DNA from: Streptomyces sioyaensis
GTDB taxonomy: Bacteria; Actinomycetota; Actinomycetes; Streptomycetales; Streptomycetaceae
Length of the DNA: 44,492 nucleotides
Assembly: GCF_004122735.1 (NCBI RefSeq)
Contig: NZ_SDIF01000054.1
Coordinates: 1 to 44,492 of the forward strand
Reading direction: 5' to 3'
Position numbers and translations under genes: made by a program. This document shows positions 1 to 8,232 of this stretch, in pieces; the first letter of the stretch is position 1; every line of letters starts with the position of its first letter. The notes below the pieces were generated by a model. It was not told the origin of the DNA and made no database searches. It saw nothing but the letters and a program-made list of their open reading frames with translations.

Positions 1-71
1 CCACGGTACGCCGCTACGTCGGTGACCTGATCCGCCGTCACCGCCCCGATACGCCCCTCCGGCACCCCTGA
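1..71 (+). pseudogene. Truncated fragment of an ABC exporter gene (inverted partial copy)
   Basis: Bases 1-44 are identical to the reverse complement of 3458-3501, inside the ABC exporter gene at 1796-3577. They read in the same frame (TVRRYVGDLIRRHR). After base 44 the identity stops abruptly and the frame runs nine codons further to TGA at 69-71. The piece corresponds to the extreme N-terminal cytoplasmic segment of the exporter, just before its first membrane helix. The start lies outside the window, so the copy may be longer upstream. It is either a remnant of a duplicated paralogue or the scar of an inversion or assembly join. It cannot encode a working transporter. Confidence 0.6.
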
Positions 72-713
72 GCTGCACAAAAGCCCGCCTCCGCAACTCA
101 GGCCACAGAACGGTGCGGCTCGACACCCTCACGTTCCGTACCAGGACGTGGACGCATCGTCGCCACCGACGGTCACCCGCCGCGCCCCGGCCGGTCGACA
201 CGTGGCAGACATCACGCACCGCATGCGACACACACCCCCGGCGGAGAAAACACCCACCTTGATCAACGCCCGCCCACCCTGACGCCCGCCCATCCTGAGG
301 GGCGTCGGCACTGACGGGCGTCGGCACTGATGGTCATCCGCGCTGATGGTCATCCGCACTGACGGGCGTCGGCACTGATGGTCATCCGCACTGATCGACA
401 TCCCCAAGGCCGTCCTCCCCGACCAAGGCCGCGCCCTATCCAACCAAGGGCCGCCCTCCCGCCCTGTCCGAAGCGCCGGTGTTGCTCTCGTCCCTCGTCG
501 TTCCCCGTTCGGAACGCCGGTGTCGCTGTCGTCCCCCGTCATCCACTCTCGCCCGTCCCCCTGCAACCTGACGCCCCACCCCAACCGCCCAGGGAGATCA
601 TCTGACGCTACGCTGAGTCGCCGAACGGGCGTCAGGGGCGCAGCTCAAGGGGCGCGCGAGGCACTTGGGGCGCGCAGGAGACGACGCGCAAGAGAAGAGG
701 GTGGGAGCACATC
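72..713. other. Gene-poor upstream region with short repeats
   Basis: No convincing gene is visible here. Short open frames on both strands are proline/arginine-rich and look like GC-bias artefacts. The stretch holds a composite repeat array (301-403), three copies of CCAAGGCCG or CCAAGGGCCG around 404-455, and an imperfect duplication of a roughly 38-bp unit around 468-548 (GCCGGTGT followed by CGTCC blocks). The last 20 bases carry the ribosome-binding site of the gene at 714. Confidence 0.5.
301..403. repeat. Interleaved short direct repeats
   Basis: GGCGTCGGCACTGA occurs at 301-314, 317-330 and 365-378. CTGATGGTCATCCGC occurs at 327-341, 343-357 and 375-389. A decayed further copy (CTGATCGACATCC) runs from 391. 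The two units share the CTGA junction, so the block looks like slipped-strand expansion of a 30-35 bp composite unit. There are no spacers of constant length, so this is not a CRISPR array. Confidence 0.7.
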
Positions 714-1505
714 ATGATGGGACCGGCGCACTCGCTGTCCGGGGCCGCGGCCTGGCTGGGGGTGGGTGCGGGGGCCGCTGCCGCCGGGTATCCGATGCCC
801 TGGCCGGTGCTCGTCTGCGGAGCGCTGATCTGTGCCGGAGCGGCGCTGGCCCCGGACCTCGACCACAAGTCCGCGACCATCTCGCGGGCCTTCGGTCCGC
901 TCTCGCGGATTCTGTGCGAAGTGGTCGACGCCCTCTCGCATGCCGTCTACAAGGCGACCAAGATGCGCGGTGATTCGAACCGCAACGGCGGGCACCGGAC
1001 GCTCACCCACACCTGGCTGTGGGCCGTGCTGGTCGGCGGCGGGATGTCGCTGCTGGCGATGCAGGGCGGCCGCTGGGCGGTGCTCGGCATCCTCTTCGTC
1101 CATATGGTGCTCGCCATCGAGGGGCTGCTGTGGCGGGCGGCGCGGGTCTCCAGCGATGTGCTGGTGTGGCTGCTGGGCGCTGCCGCGGCCTGGATCCTGG
1201 GCGGCATTCTCGACCAGCCGGGCAACGGCGCGAGTTGGCTGTTCACCGAGCCGGGACAGCAGTACCTCTGGCTGGGCCTGCCGGTCGTCCTGGGCGCGCT
1301 GGTCCATGACATCGGTGACGCCCTGACGGTCTCGGGCTGTCCCGTCCTGTGGCCGATTCCGATAGGCCGGAAGCGCTGGTACCCCGTCGGCCCGCCTCAG
1401 GCCATCCGCTTCAAGGCGGGCAGCTGGGTGGAGTTGAAGGTGCTGATGCCGGCGTTCATGCTGCTGGGCGGCCTCGGCGGGCTGGGCGCACTCGGCTATA
1501 TCTGA
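714..1505 (+). CDS. Integral membrane metal-dependent hydrolase-like protein (DUF457/YdjM type)
   Basis: This 263-aa multi-pass membrane protein has the DUF457/YdjM (LexA-binding inner-membrane hydrolase) layout. The N-terminus reads MMGPAHSLSGAAAWL, with the conserved early HxLxG-type motif. PDLDHKSATISR follows the first hairpin, and GGHRTLTHTW gives the HRxxTHS-type motif before the next helices. The paired His/Asp residues are the expected metal ligands. The C-terminal part has further hydrophobic helices and a conserved late segment (DIGDALTVSGCPVLWPI). A GGGAG-like ribosome site precedes two adjacent ATGs, at 714 and 717. The gene stands alone with its own upstream region. The physiological substrate is not known for this family, so the hydrolase label is family-level only. 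Confidence 0.82.
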   Translation: MMGPAHSLSGAAAWLGVGAGAAAAGYPMPWPVLVCGALICAGAALAPDLDHKSATISRAFGPLSRILCEVVDALSHAVYKATKMRGDSNRNGGHRTLTHTWLWAVLVGGGMSLLAMQGGRWAVLGILFVHMVLAIEGLLWRAARVSSDVLVWLLGAAAAWILGGILDQPGNGASWLFTEPGQQYLWLGLPVVLGALVHDIGDALTVSGCPVLWPIPIGRKRWYPVGPPQAIRFKAGSWVELKVLMPAFMLLGGLGGLGALGYI

Positions 1506-1795
1506 CGTGCCCGGCGAGCCGCCCGAGGACCGACGTGGACACGCGGAGACGGCGGCGGTGCGGGAGGCCCCGGCCCCGTAGCCCGCACCGTCATCAGCCC
1601 GCGGCAAGCCGAAGGCTGATGCGGAGTCGGCGGTAGGCGCGGGGCCCCCGTCGCCCGCACCCGCATCACCCTACGGCGGCCGAGGGCCGACGCGGAGACG
1701 TGGAGACGGGCAGACGTGGAGACGGTGAGACGAGCAGACGGGAAGATGGGCAGACGGCGGGCAGGGTGCGCGAACACCCGCCGCCCGCACCCGCA
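1506..1795. repeat. Intergenic region with a three-copy 19-bp repeat and a GA-rich tract
   Basis: Three related copies of GCCCGCACCNGCATCASCC occur at about 1581-1600, 1653-1671 and 1783-1801. The last runs into the stop codon of the convergent ABC gene. Between the second and third lies a purine-rich stretch (about 1690-1765) built on AGACG and GGCAGACG units. No gene is supported here. The region separates two convergent genes and may hold their termination signals. Confidence 0.5.
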
Positions 1796-3577
1796 TCAGC
1801 CGTGCCAAGACCGCCAGAGTGCCGCGTAGGCGCCCTCGGCGGCGACCAGTTCGTCGTGGCTGCCCAGTTCGCTGATCCGGCCGTCCTCGACGACCGCGAT
1901 CACATCGGCATCGTGCGCGGTGTGCAGCCGGTGCGCGATCGCCACCACCGTACGGCCGTCCAGCACCCTGCCCAGCGAACGCTCCAGATGGCGGGCCGCC
2001 CGAGGGTCGATCAGGGACGTCGCCTCGTCCAGGACGAGGGTGTGCGGATCGGCGAGGACCAGCCGGGCCAGCGCGATCTGCTGCGCCTGGGCAGGGGTCA
2101 GCGCATGGCCGCCGGAGCCGACCTCGGTGTCCAGCCCCTCGTCCAGGGCCCGTGCCCAGCCGTCGGCGTCCACCGCGCCGAGTGCGGCCCACAGTTCGGC
2201 CTCGCCCGCCGTGGCCCGCGCCAGCCGGAGATTGTCGCGCAGTGAGCCCACGAAGACATGGTGTTCCTGGTTGACCAGCGCCACCTGCTCGCGGATCCGC
2301 TCGGCCGGCATCGCGGAGAGCTCGGCCCCGCCGAGGGTGACGGTGCCGGTGCGGGGCCCGTAGATACCGGCCAGCAGCCGGCCCAGCGTCGATTTGCCCG
2401 CGCCGGACGGCCCCACCAGCGCCAGCCGGCTCCCGGGACGGATCCGCAACGAGACCTCGCGCAGCACGTCCACGTCCGCGCGGTAGCCGAAGCTGACCCG
2501 GTCGGCGTGCACGTCCCGGCCGTCGGGGAACCGCTCCGGATCCGCGGCCTCCGGTTCGATCTCCCGGACGCCGACGAGCCGCGCGATGGACACCTGGGCC
2601 ACCTGCAGTTCGTCGTACCACCGCAGGATCATGCCGACCGGCTCGATCATCATCTGCGACAGCAACGCCCCCGTCGTCAGCTGCCCCGGAGTGATCCAGC
2701 CGCCGATGACGAACGCCCCGCCCAGCAGCAACACCGCGCCCAGCAGCAGCACATGGGTGAGGTCGACGACCGGGAAGAGCACCGAGCGCAGAAAGAGTGT
2801 GTAGCGCTCCCACCGGGTCCATTCCTGGATCCGGCGCTCCGAGAGTGCGATGCGGCGGGCGCCCAGCCGGTGTGCCTCGACCGTCCGCCCCGCGTCCACG
2901 GACTCGGTGAGCACGGCGGACACCGCGGCGTAGCCGGCCGCCTCCGAGCGATAGGCGCTCGGTGCCCGCTTGAAGTACCAGCGGCAGCCGACGATCAGCA
3001 GCGGCAGCGCGAGTACGACGGCCAGAGCGAGCGGCGGCGCGGTCACGGTGATCCCGCCGAGCAGCAGCGCCACCCACACCACGCCGATGGCCAGCTGCGG
3101 CACCGCCTCGCGCATCGCGCTGGAGAGCCGGTCGATGTCGGTGGTGATCCGCGACAGCAGATCGCCGGTGCCGGCCCGTTCCAGGACGCCCGGCGGCAGC
3201 GCCACGGACCGTACGAGGAAGTCCTCGCGCAGGTCCGCCAGCATCCGCTCGCCGAGCATCGCCCCGCGCAGCCGGACCATCCGGACGAACGCCGTCTGGA
3301 CGCCAAGCGCGAGGGCGAACAGCGCCAGGGTCCATTCCAGCTGGAGGTTGCGGTCGTCCGTGGACAGCTTCTCCACGACTCCGCCGAGCAGGTACGGGCC
3401 GGCCATGGAAGCGGTCACCGCGGCCGCGTTCACCGCGACCAGCACGGTGAACGCCCTGCGGTGACGGCGGATCAGGTCACCGACGTAGCGGCGTACCGTG
3501 GCCGGTGAGCCGACGGGCAGGGTGGTGAGGGTCTGCGGGGCGTCCGGATCGTGTTCCGGGGGCGCCGGCCCGATCAT
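1796..3577 (-). CDS. ABC exporter half-transporter, ATP-binding/permease (subunit 2)
   Basis: The 593-aa product has an N-terminal six-helix transmembrane domain (about residues 35-320) and a C-terminal nucleotide-binding domain. The Walker A motif is canonical (LVGPSGAGKST, about 385-395). Walker B is TLVLDEATS (about 510), and a switch histidine is present (AIAHRLH). The LSGGQ signature is replaced by LTPAQAQQ (about 490). The ATG overlaps the stop of the upstream half-transporter by 4 bp (ATGA), so the two are translationally coupled. They probably form a heterodimer in which this subunit supplies the intact Walker A and its partner supplies the intact signature. The exported substrate is not evident. 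A longer upstream reading frame in the same register crosses the neighbour out of frame and was not used. Confidence 0.88.
   Translation of the reverse strand: MIGPAPPEHDPDAPQTLTTLPVGSPATVRRYVGDLIRRHRRAFTVLVAVNAAAVTASMAGPYLLGGVVEKLSTDDRNLQLEWTLALFALALGVQTAFVRMVRLRGAMLGERMLADLREDFLVRSVALPPGVLERAGTGDLLSRITTDIDRLSSAMREAVPQLAIGVVWVALLLGGITVTAPPLALAVVLALPLLIVGCRWYFKRAPSAYRSEAAGYAAVSAVLTESVDAGRTVEAHRLGARRIALSERRIQEWTRWERYTLFLRSVLFPVVDLTHVLLLGAVLLLGGAFVIGGWITPGQLTTGALLSQMMIEPVGMILRWYDELQVAQVSIARLVGVREIEPEAADPERFPDGRDVHADRVSFGYRADVDVLREVSLRIRPGSRLALVGPSGAGKSTLGRLLAGIYGPRTGTVTLGGAELSAMPAERIREQVALVNQEHHVFVGSLRDNLRLARATAGEAELWAALGAVDADGWARALDEGLDTEVGSGGHALTPAQAQQIALARLVLADPHTLVLDEATSLIDPRAARHLERSLGRVLDGRTVVAIAHRLHTAHDADVIAVVEDGRISELGSHDELVAAEGAYAALWRSWHG
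3458..3501. repeat. 44-bp inverted repeat partner of window bases 1-44
   Basis: This segment, inside the 5' part of the downstream ABC half-transporter gene, is exactly the reverse complement of bases 1-44. The identity ends precisely at 3458, which matches base 44. Its other end may extend past the window edge. The arms are about 3.4 kb apart. Confidence 0.9.
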
Positions 3578-5373
3578 GCTCTCTCCTCGGTCTGGCCGGC
3601 CGACATCGCCGGCTCGGGGTCGGGTGCGCGGGTGACGACCGCGCGATAGGCGGAGTGCTGCAGCAGCAGTTCGCGGTGGGTGGCCCGGGCGGCGACCTTG
3701 CCCTCCTGGAGGAACACCACCTGGTCGGCCCGGTCCAGCAGGAGCGGACTGGAGGTGAGGACGACCGTCGTGCGTCCGCTCCGCAGGTCCCGCAGCCCCT
3801 CCGCGATCCGGGCCTCGGTGTGTGCGTCGACGGCGCTGGTCGGCTCGTCCAGCACCAGTACCTCCGGGTCGGTGACCAGTGATCTGGCCAGCGCCAGCCG
3901 CTGGCGCTGCCCGCCGGACAGGGACCGGCCGCGCTCGGTGATGTGGGCGCGCATCGGGTCGCCCGAGTCGTCGGCGGACGCCTGGGCCAGCGCGGTCAGT
4001 ACGTCGCCGCACTCCGCCGCGGCCAGTGCCGCCGCCGCGCCCACCCGCCCGGAGGCCGGTACGTCGAGCAGCTCGCCGAGCGTGCCGGAGAGCAGCATCG
4101 GGTCCTTGTCCTGGACGAGTACGGCACGGCGGGCGGCCTCGCGCGGCAGATCGTCCAGCGGGGTGCCGCCGAGGACGACGGACGGCGGACCGCCGGGCCC
4201 GCTGCCGTCGTCCGCCGACGGCGGGTGCCCGCCGAGGTGTTCGGCGAGCCGGCCCGCCGCGTCGGGGTCGCCGCAGACCACCGCGGTCAGCCGGCCGGCC
4301 GCTGCGGTCAGACCGCTGACCGGGTCGTGCAGATCGCCGGTGGGCGCCGCCGTCCGGTCCCCGGCCAGCCCGCCGGCCGGACGCCGCTGGGCCAGTACGC
4401 GGGCCGTGCGGTTCGCCGACGGCTTGGCGAAGGCATAGGCCTGCGCGATCTCTTCGAAGTGCCGGAGCGGGAAGAGCAGAAAGGTGACCGCGCTGTAGAG
4501 GGCGACGAGATCGCCGACGGCGATCGCGCCGTCGAGGGCGAGCCGGGCGCCGTACCAGACCACCGCGAGCAGCAGCAGGCCCGGCAGCAGTACCTGGACG
4601 GCCGCGATCAGCGACCACATCCGGGCGCTGCGGACAGCGGCCCTGCGTACCTCCTGGGAGGCGCTGCGGTAGCGGCCGAGGAAGAGTTCCTCACCGCCGA
4701 TGCCGCGCAGCACGCGCAGCCCGGCGACGGTGTCGGAGGCCAGCTCGGTGGCCCGGCCGGCCTTGTCGCGCTGGGCGTCGGCGCGCCGGATGGCGGGCGG
4801 CAGCAACGGCAGTACGGCCAGCGCCAGTACGGGGACGCCCAGCGCGACCAGCACACCCAGCGCCGGCTGGTAGCAGACGAGGGCGACACACACGCCGACC
4901 GTGGTCAGGGCCGCCGCGCCGAACCGGGAGAGCGCTTCGACGAACCAGCCGATCTTCTCCAGGTCGCCGGTGCTGACGGCGGCGATCTCGCCGGCCGCCA
5001 CCCGCCGGGTCATGGCGGAGCCCAGTTCCGTGGTTTTGCGGGCGAGCAGCTGCTGCATCCGGGCGACGGCGGTGATCCAGTTGGTGACCGCGGCGCGGTG
5101 CAGCATCACCCCGCCGACCGCGATCAACAGACCCAGGGCCAGGACCAGACCGCCGGCCAGGAGCATCCGGCGGCCGTCGCGGTCCACCACTGCCTGCACG
5201 GCGAGGCCGACCGGCAGCGGGGAGGCGGCGATGGCGCCGATGTTCAGCAGCCCCCAGGCGAGGGCCGACAGCTGTCCGCCGAGTTGCTGTGCGCAGAGCC
5301 AGCGGAGGAAGGCGCCGCCCGTACGGACGTCCGGGACGCCCGGATCGGGATGCGGAAGGTCGCGAATATGCAT
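3574..5373 (-). CDS. ABC exporter half-transporter, ATP-binding/permease (subunit 1, degenerate Walker A)
   Basis: The 599-aa product has a transmembrane domain (about residues 30-310) and a nucleotide-binding domain. The signature LSGGQRQR (about 479) and Walker B VLVLDEPTSAVD (about 500) are intact. The Walker A position reads CGDPDAAGRL (about 363-373), without the Lys-Ser/Thr pair. The H-loop, normally AHR, reads TSSPLLL. This half cannot bind ATP normally at its own P-loop but can complete the partner's site. The ATG at 5373 (MHIRDLPHPDPG) was chosen because upstream residues are low-complexity and reach into the divergent gene's promoter. It is the first gene of a two-gene operon with the exporter at 1796-3577. 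The substrate is unknown; multidrug or peptide export is the usual family role. Confidence 0.85.
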   Translation of the reverse strand: MHIRDLPHPDPGVPDVRTGGAFLRWLCAQQLGGQLSALAWGLLNIGAIAASPLPVGLAVQAVVDRDGRRMLLAGGLVLALGLLIAVGGVMLHRAAVTNWITAVARMQQLLARKTTELGSAMTRRVAAGEIAAVSTGDLEKIGWFVEALSRFGAAALTTVGVCVALVCYQPALGVLVALGVPVLALAVLPLLPPAIRRADAQRDKAGRATELASDTVAGLRVLRGIGGEELFLGRYRSASQEVRRAAVRSARMWSLIAAVQVLLPGLLLLAVVWYGARLALDGAIAVGDLVALYSAVTFLLFPLRHFEEIAQAYAFAKPSANRTARVLAQRRPAGGLAGDRTAAPTGDLHDPVSGLTAAAGRLTAVVCGDPDAAGRLAEHLGGHPPSADDGSGPGGPPSVVLGGTPLDDLPREAARRAVLVQDKDPMLLSGTLGELLDVPASGRVGAAAALAAAECGDVLTALAQASADDSGDPMRAHITERGRSLSGGQRQRLALARSLVTDPEVLVLDEPTSAVDAHTEARIAEGLRDLRSGRTTVVLTSSPLLLDRADQVVFLQEGKVAARATHRELLLQHSAYRAVVTRAPDPEPAMSAGQTEERA

Positions 5374-5599
5374 GATGTCCCAGGCGAAGTCGTGGTGGGG
5401 CCGATGGCGGCAGGCCTCCCGGCAAGGCGAAGTGCCCCGCGCCAAGTCGTGTCGCGGACGGAGGTTCTGGAAGGTTGGACGGTCGGGAGGTCTGATTTCA
5501 AACGGTTTTTCCGCTGTGGCCCCTTGTTTCGGACAATCGTGTGGTGGTCCGCGCCTCGGCGGGCGGGTGCCGGAGGTGCGCGCACCCGGCGGTGCGAGC

Positions 5600-6364
5600 A
5601 TGGGGGCCATGCGAACAGCGGGCAGTGCGAGGCGGATGGCGGCGGTGGCCGCTGCGGGGCTGGTCCTTCTGGCGGGCTGCGGCGGCAGCGGGGGCGGCGA
5701 ACGGGGCGACGGCAAGGGCGACGGCGTGGGCAAGGGGGCGCGCCCCGGCGGCCCGGCCCGCGGGGCGTCGGCCACCACCCACCTCACGCACATCCCCGAG
5801 GTCGGCGCCGCACTGCGGTCACGGATCCCCGCCGACTCCCGTCAGGTCGTCGCGGTCTACGGGGACGGCGTGAACTCCGCCGACGCCACCGTCGTCCTCT
5901 ACGAGAAGGGCGCCAAGGGATGGGACCAAAAGGGGCGTTGGGCTGCGCACAACGGCCGGCGCGGCTGGACGGTGAACCACCACGAAGGGGACAAGCGCAG
6001 CCCGGTCGGGGTGTTCACGCTGACCGATGCGGGCGGTGTGCTCGCCGACCCCGGCGCCAAGCTGCCCTATACGCACTCCGCGGCGTTCACCCCGCCGTCG
6101 TACTGGTCCAAGAACACCCGCCACGACTTCGACTATGTCGTCGCGATCAACTACAACCGCGTCAAGGGGACCTCTCCGCTCGACCCGGCCCGTCCGCAGG
6201 GGCAGTCCAAGGGGGGCGGGGTCTGGCTGCACATGGACCACGGCAGCGGCACCTCCGCCTGCGTCAGCGTGCCGAAGTCCGGGATGCAGGCGCTGCTGCG
6301 CGCCCTCGACCCGGCCCGGAACCCGGTGGTGGTCATGGGGGACAAGGCGCACCTGGCGGCCTGA
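5600..6364 (+). CDS. Lipoprotein L,D-transpeptidase-family protein (YkuD-like)
   Basis: This 254-aa secreted lipoprotein starts with basic residues, a short hydrophobic core and the lipobox LLAGC (Cys27), followed by a Gly/Asp/Lys-rich linker. The mature domain has GDKRSPVGVFTL (about 130-141), a hallmark of YkuD folds. It also has the active-site region WLHMDHGSGTSACVSV (His211, Cys221), matching the HxxH/D...S/T-x-C pattern of L,D-transpeptidases. The likely role is outside the membrane, in 3-3 peptidoglycan cross-linking or in attaching proteins to peptidoglycan. A second in-frame ATG at 5609 gives an equally good signal peptide. It is divergent from the ABC operon and convergent with the GH109-type gene. 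Confidence 0.8.
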   Translation: MGAMRTAGSARRMAAVAAAGLVLLAGCGGSGGGERGDGKGDGVGKGARPGGPARGASATTHLTHIPEVGAALRSRIPADSRQVVAVYGDGVNSADATVVLYEKGAKGWDQKGRWAAHNGRRGWTVNHHEGDKRSPVGVFTLTDAGGVLADPGAKLPYTHSAAFTPPSYWSKNTRHDFDYVVAINYNRVKGTSPLDPARPQGQSKGGGVWLHMDHGSGTSACVSVPKSGMQALLRALDPARNPVVVMGDKAHLAA

Positions 6365-6435
6365 ACGGACGCGGTGCGCCGCACGCGCGGCCGGCGGGAG
6401 GACGGCGCCGGGCGCGGCTTCCGCCGGCCGACGCG

Positions 6436-6466
6436 GGGCCCGGCGGAGGCACCGTCCGCCGGGCCC
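6436..6466. terminator. Bidirectional hairpin between convergent genes
   Basis: This is a perfect 12-bp stem, GGGCCCGGCGGA against TCCGCCGGGCCC, with a 7-nt loop. It lies in the 113-bp gap between the stops at 6364 and 6478. There is no U-run, as is usual in Streptomyces. Confidence 0.75.
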
Positions 6467-6477
6467 GTGCCGAGCTC

Positions 6478-7902
6478 CTACTCCTCGGGCTTCTGTGAAT
6501 CCATCCCCGGACGGGCCTGCTTCCACCGTCCACGGGTGAAGTCGGGGATCTCCTGCGGGGCGCCCTTCGCCTTGATCGAGAGGTCGCTCAGCGGTACCGG
6601 CGCGGTCCAGGTCGCCGCGTCATAGACGTCGAAGTCCGGTACGAGGCCGAGCCGCATGCACTGCATCAGCCGGAAGACCAGCATGTAGTCCATGCCGCCG
6701 TGTCCGCCGGGCGGGTTGGCGTGCTCCTTCCAGAGCCAGTGGTCCCACTCCGCGTACTTGCCGAAGTCGCCCCACTGATCGTTGCTCTGGTCCGGCTCCA
6801 GATAGATCCGCTCGGGGTAGTCCTCGAAGAGGCCCTTGGTGCCGCCGAGGCTGTTGATGCGGCTGTAGGGGTGCGGGGTGGAGACGTCGTGCTCCAGCCG
6901 GATCACCCGTCCCTTGGCGGTCTGGACGAGGCTGATCGTCCGGTCGCTCTCGATGTACGACTCCTTCCAGCTGGGGTCGTCGGCGGGCATGTGCTCCTTG
7001 CGGTACGCGGCGAGGCCGAAGGAGGGGGTGCCGAAGCTGGAGATGCGGACGGCGCGGTCCCCGCGGTTGATGTCCATGTAGTTGGCGACCGGGCCGAAGC
7101 CGTGGTTGGGGTAGAGGTCACCGCGCAGCCGGGTGTGCCAGAGCCGGCGCCAGGGCCCTTCGTAGTACTTCGGGTCGAACATCAGGCCGCGCAGATCGTG
7201 GATGTACGCGCCGGCGCCGTGCAGCAGATCGCCGAACAGCCCGGCGTGCGCCATCCGCAGCACCCGCATCTCGTTTCTGCCGTAACAGCAGTTCTCCAGC
7301 TGCATGCAGTGTCTGCGGGTCCGCTCGGAGAGGTCGACCAGCTGCCACAGCTGGTCCAGGCGCAGCGCGATCGGGCACTCCACGCCCACGTGCTTGCCGT
7401 TGCGCAGCGCCGTCTTCGCCATCTCGAAGTGCCAGTCCCAGGGCGTGGCCGCGTAGACGAAGTCGAGGTCACCGCGCGCGCAGAGGTTCTCGAAGTCGTG
7501 GTCGCCGTTGGTGTAGACGGCGGGCGCGGGCTGCCCCGCGGCGGTGACCTTCTTGGCGGCCTTGGCGGTCTTGTCCTTCACCGGGTCGCACAGCGCGACG
7601 ACCTGCACGCCCGGCACCGCGAGAAACAGGTCGATCATGCTGCCGCCGCGGTTTCCGAGGCCGATGATGCCGACGCGTACGGTGCTGCGCCGCTCGAACG
7701 GCACCCCGATCATGGTCTTGCCCTTGGCCTCGGGTGCGGCGGCGGAGCCGGCCGTCCCGGGCGCGGCCGCCACGGCCTGGCCGGACGACAGGCCGCCGAG
7801 CCCCAGCCCGGCCCCCGCCGCACCGGCGGTCCAGAGGACCGAACGGCGGCTCGGGCCGGGCTCGTTGTGGTCGTCGTGGTTCTGCGATGGCGCCTCGTTC
7901 AT
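6478..7902 (-). CDS. Tat-exported GH109-type glycosidase / Gfo-Idh-MocA family protein
   Basis: The 474-aa product has a twin-arginine signal (SRRSVLWTAGAAGAG, Arg19-Arg20) followed by an Ala-rich stretch. A Rossmann NAD(H) site VGIIGLGNRGGS (about 77-88) comes next. Downstream blocks are typical of GH109 alpha-N-acetylgalactosaminidases: ENCCYGRNEMRVLRMA, GAYIHDLRGLMFDPKYY, NHGFGPVANYMDINRGD and PGGHGGMDYMLVFRLMQCM. GH109 enzymes cleave terminal alpha-GalNAc by an NAD-dependent oxidation-elimination mechanism. A Tat route fits, because the cofactor must be bound before export. A Shine-Dalgarno GGAGG lies 4 nt before the ATG. It is divergent from the alpha-amylase across 330 bp, suggesting a polysaccharide-degradation locus. 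The substrate is inferred from the family; a plain oxidoreductase is the alternative. Confidence 0.82.
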   Translation of the reverse strand: MNEAPSQNHDDHNEPGPSRRSVLWTAGAAGAGLGLGGLSSGQAVAAAPGTAGSAAAPEAKGKTMIGVPFERRSTVRVGIIGLGNRGGSMIDLFLAVPGVQVVALCDPVKDKTAKAAKKVTAAGQPAPAVYTNGDHDFENLCARGDLDFVYAATPWDWHFEMAKTALRNGKHVGVECPIALRLDQLWQLVDLSERTRRHCMQLENCCYGRNEMRVLRMAHAGLFGDLLHGAGAYIHDLRGLMFDPKYYEGPWRRLWHTRLRGDLYPNHGFGPVANYMDINRGDRAVRISSFGTPSFGLAAYRKEHMPADDPSWKESYIESDRTISLVQTAKGRVIRLEHDVSTPHPYSRINSLGGTKGLFEDYPERIYLEPDQSNDQWGDFGKYAEWDHWLWKEHANPPGGHGGMDYMLVFRLMQCMRLGLVPDFDVYDAATWTAPVPLSDLSIKAKGAPQEIPDFTRGRWKQARPGMDSQKPEE

Positions 7903-8075
7903 CGATCCTCCAGGGAGCGGTGGTGTACCGGGGCATACGTGAACCTCGGTCAGGACCCTGTCGGCCGGTGGGCCGGGGCACAAGAGGGCCAAGGGGACTC
8001 TTGTCGCGACACGCTTGGATTCTCGGCCGCACCGCGGGACCCTCCGGGCACGGTCGGATGTCGCACCGTCAGCTC

Positions 8076-8140
8076 CTTTCGCAAGGGCCTGAAAAGCCTT
8101 GCGGAAAGCCTTGACGTGTCCACGCGGCAAACGGCAGGCT
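8076..8140 (+). promoter_or_regulatory. Amylase promoter with MalR/Reg1-like repeats
   Basis: Upstream of the amylase lies CTTTCGCAAGG (8076-8086), which is nearly inverted by CCTTGCGGAAAG (8097-8108). AAAGCCTTG is also directly repeated at 8093-8101 and 8105-8113, a 12-bp period. A candidate -35 TTGACG (8111-8116) and -10 CAGGCT (8135-8140) are 18 bp apart. CTTGC-type repeats around streptomycete amylase and maltose promoters are targets of LacI-type regulators (MalR/Reg1). Assigning that regulator here is inference. The site may also influence the divergent GH109-type gene. Confidence 0.55.
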
Positions 8141-8232
8141 CCGGTACACCATCCCCCCAGGGCGGCCCGGCGCGTGGCTGCACTCGTGGGCGCGGTGTGC
8201 CCTGCCGCGCCCCATGACCAAGGAGCCGCAAG

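Noticed and set aside
301..403. Possible CRISPR array
   Set aside because: Repeats are 14-15 bp, overlap each other, have no uniform spacers, and no cas genes are near.
378..605. 75-codon plus-strand frame in the first intergenic region
   Set aside because: It is Pro/Arg-rich, overlaps the repeat block, and has no ribosome site or conserved feature.
1796..4618. Continuous 940-codon minus-strand frame
   Set aside because: Its N-terminal 346 residues are an out-of-phase Arg/Pro/Gly-rich shadow of the upstream half-transporter. The true start at 3577 is fixed by ATGA overlap and family alignment.
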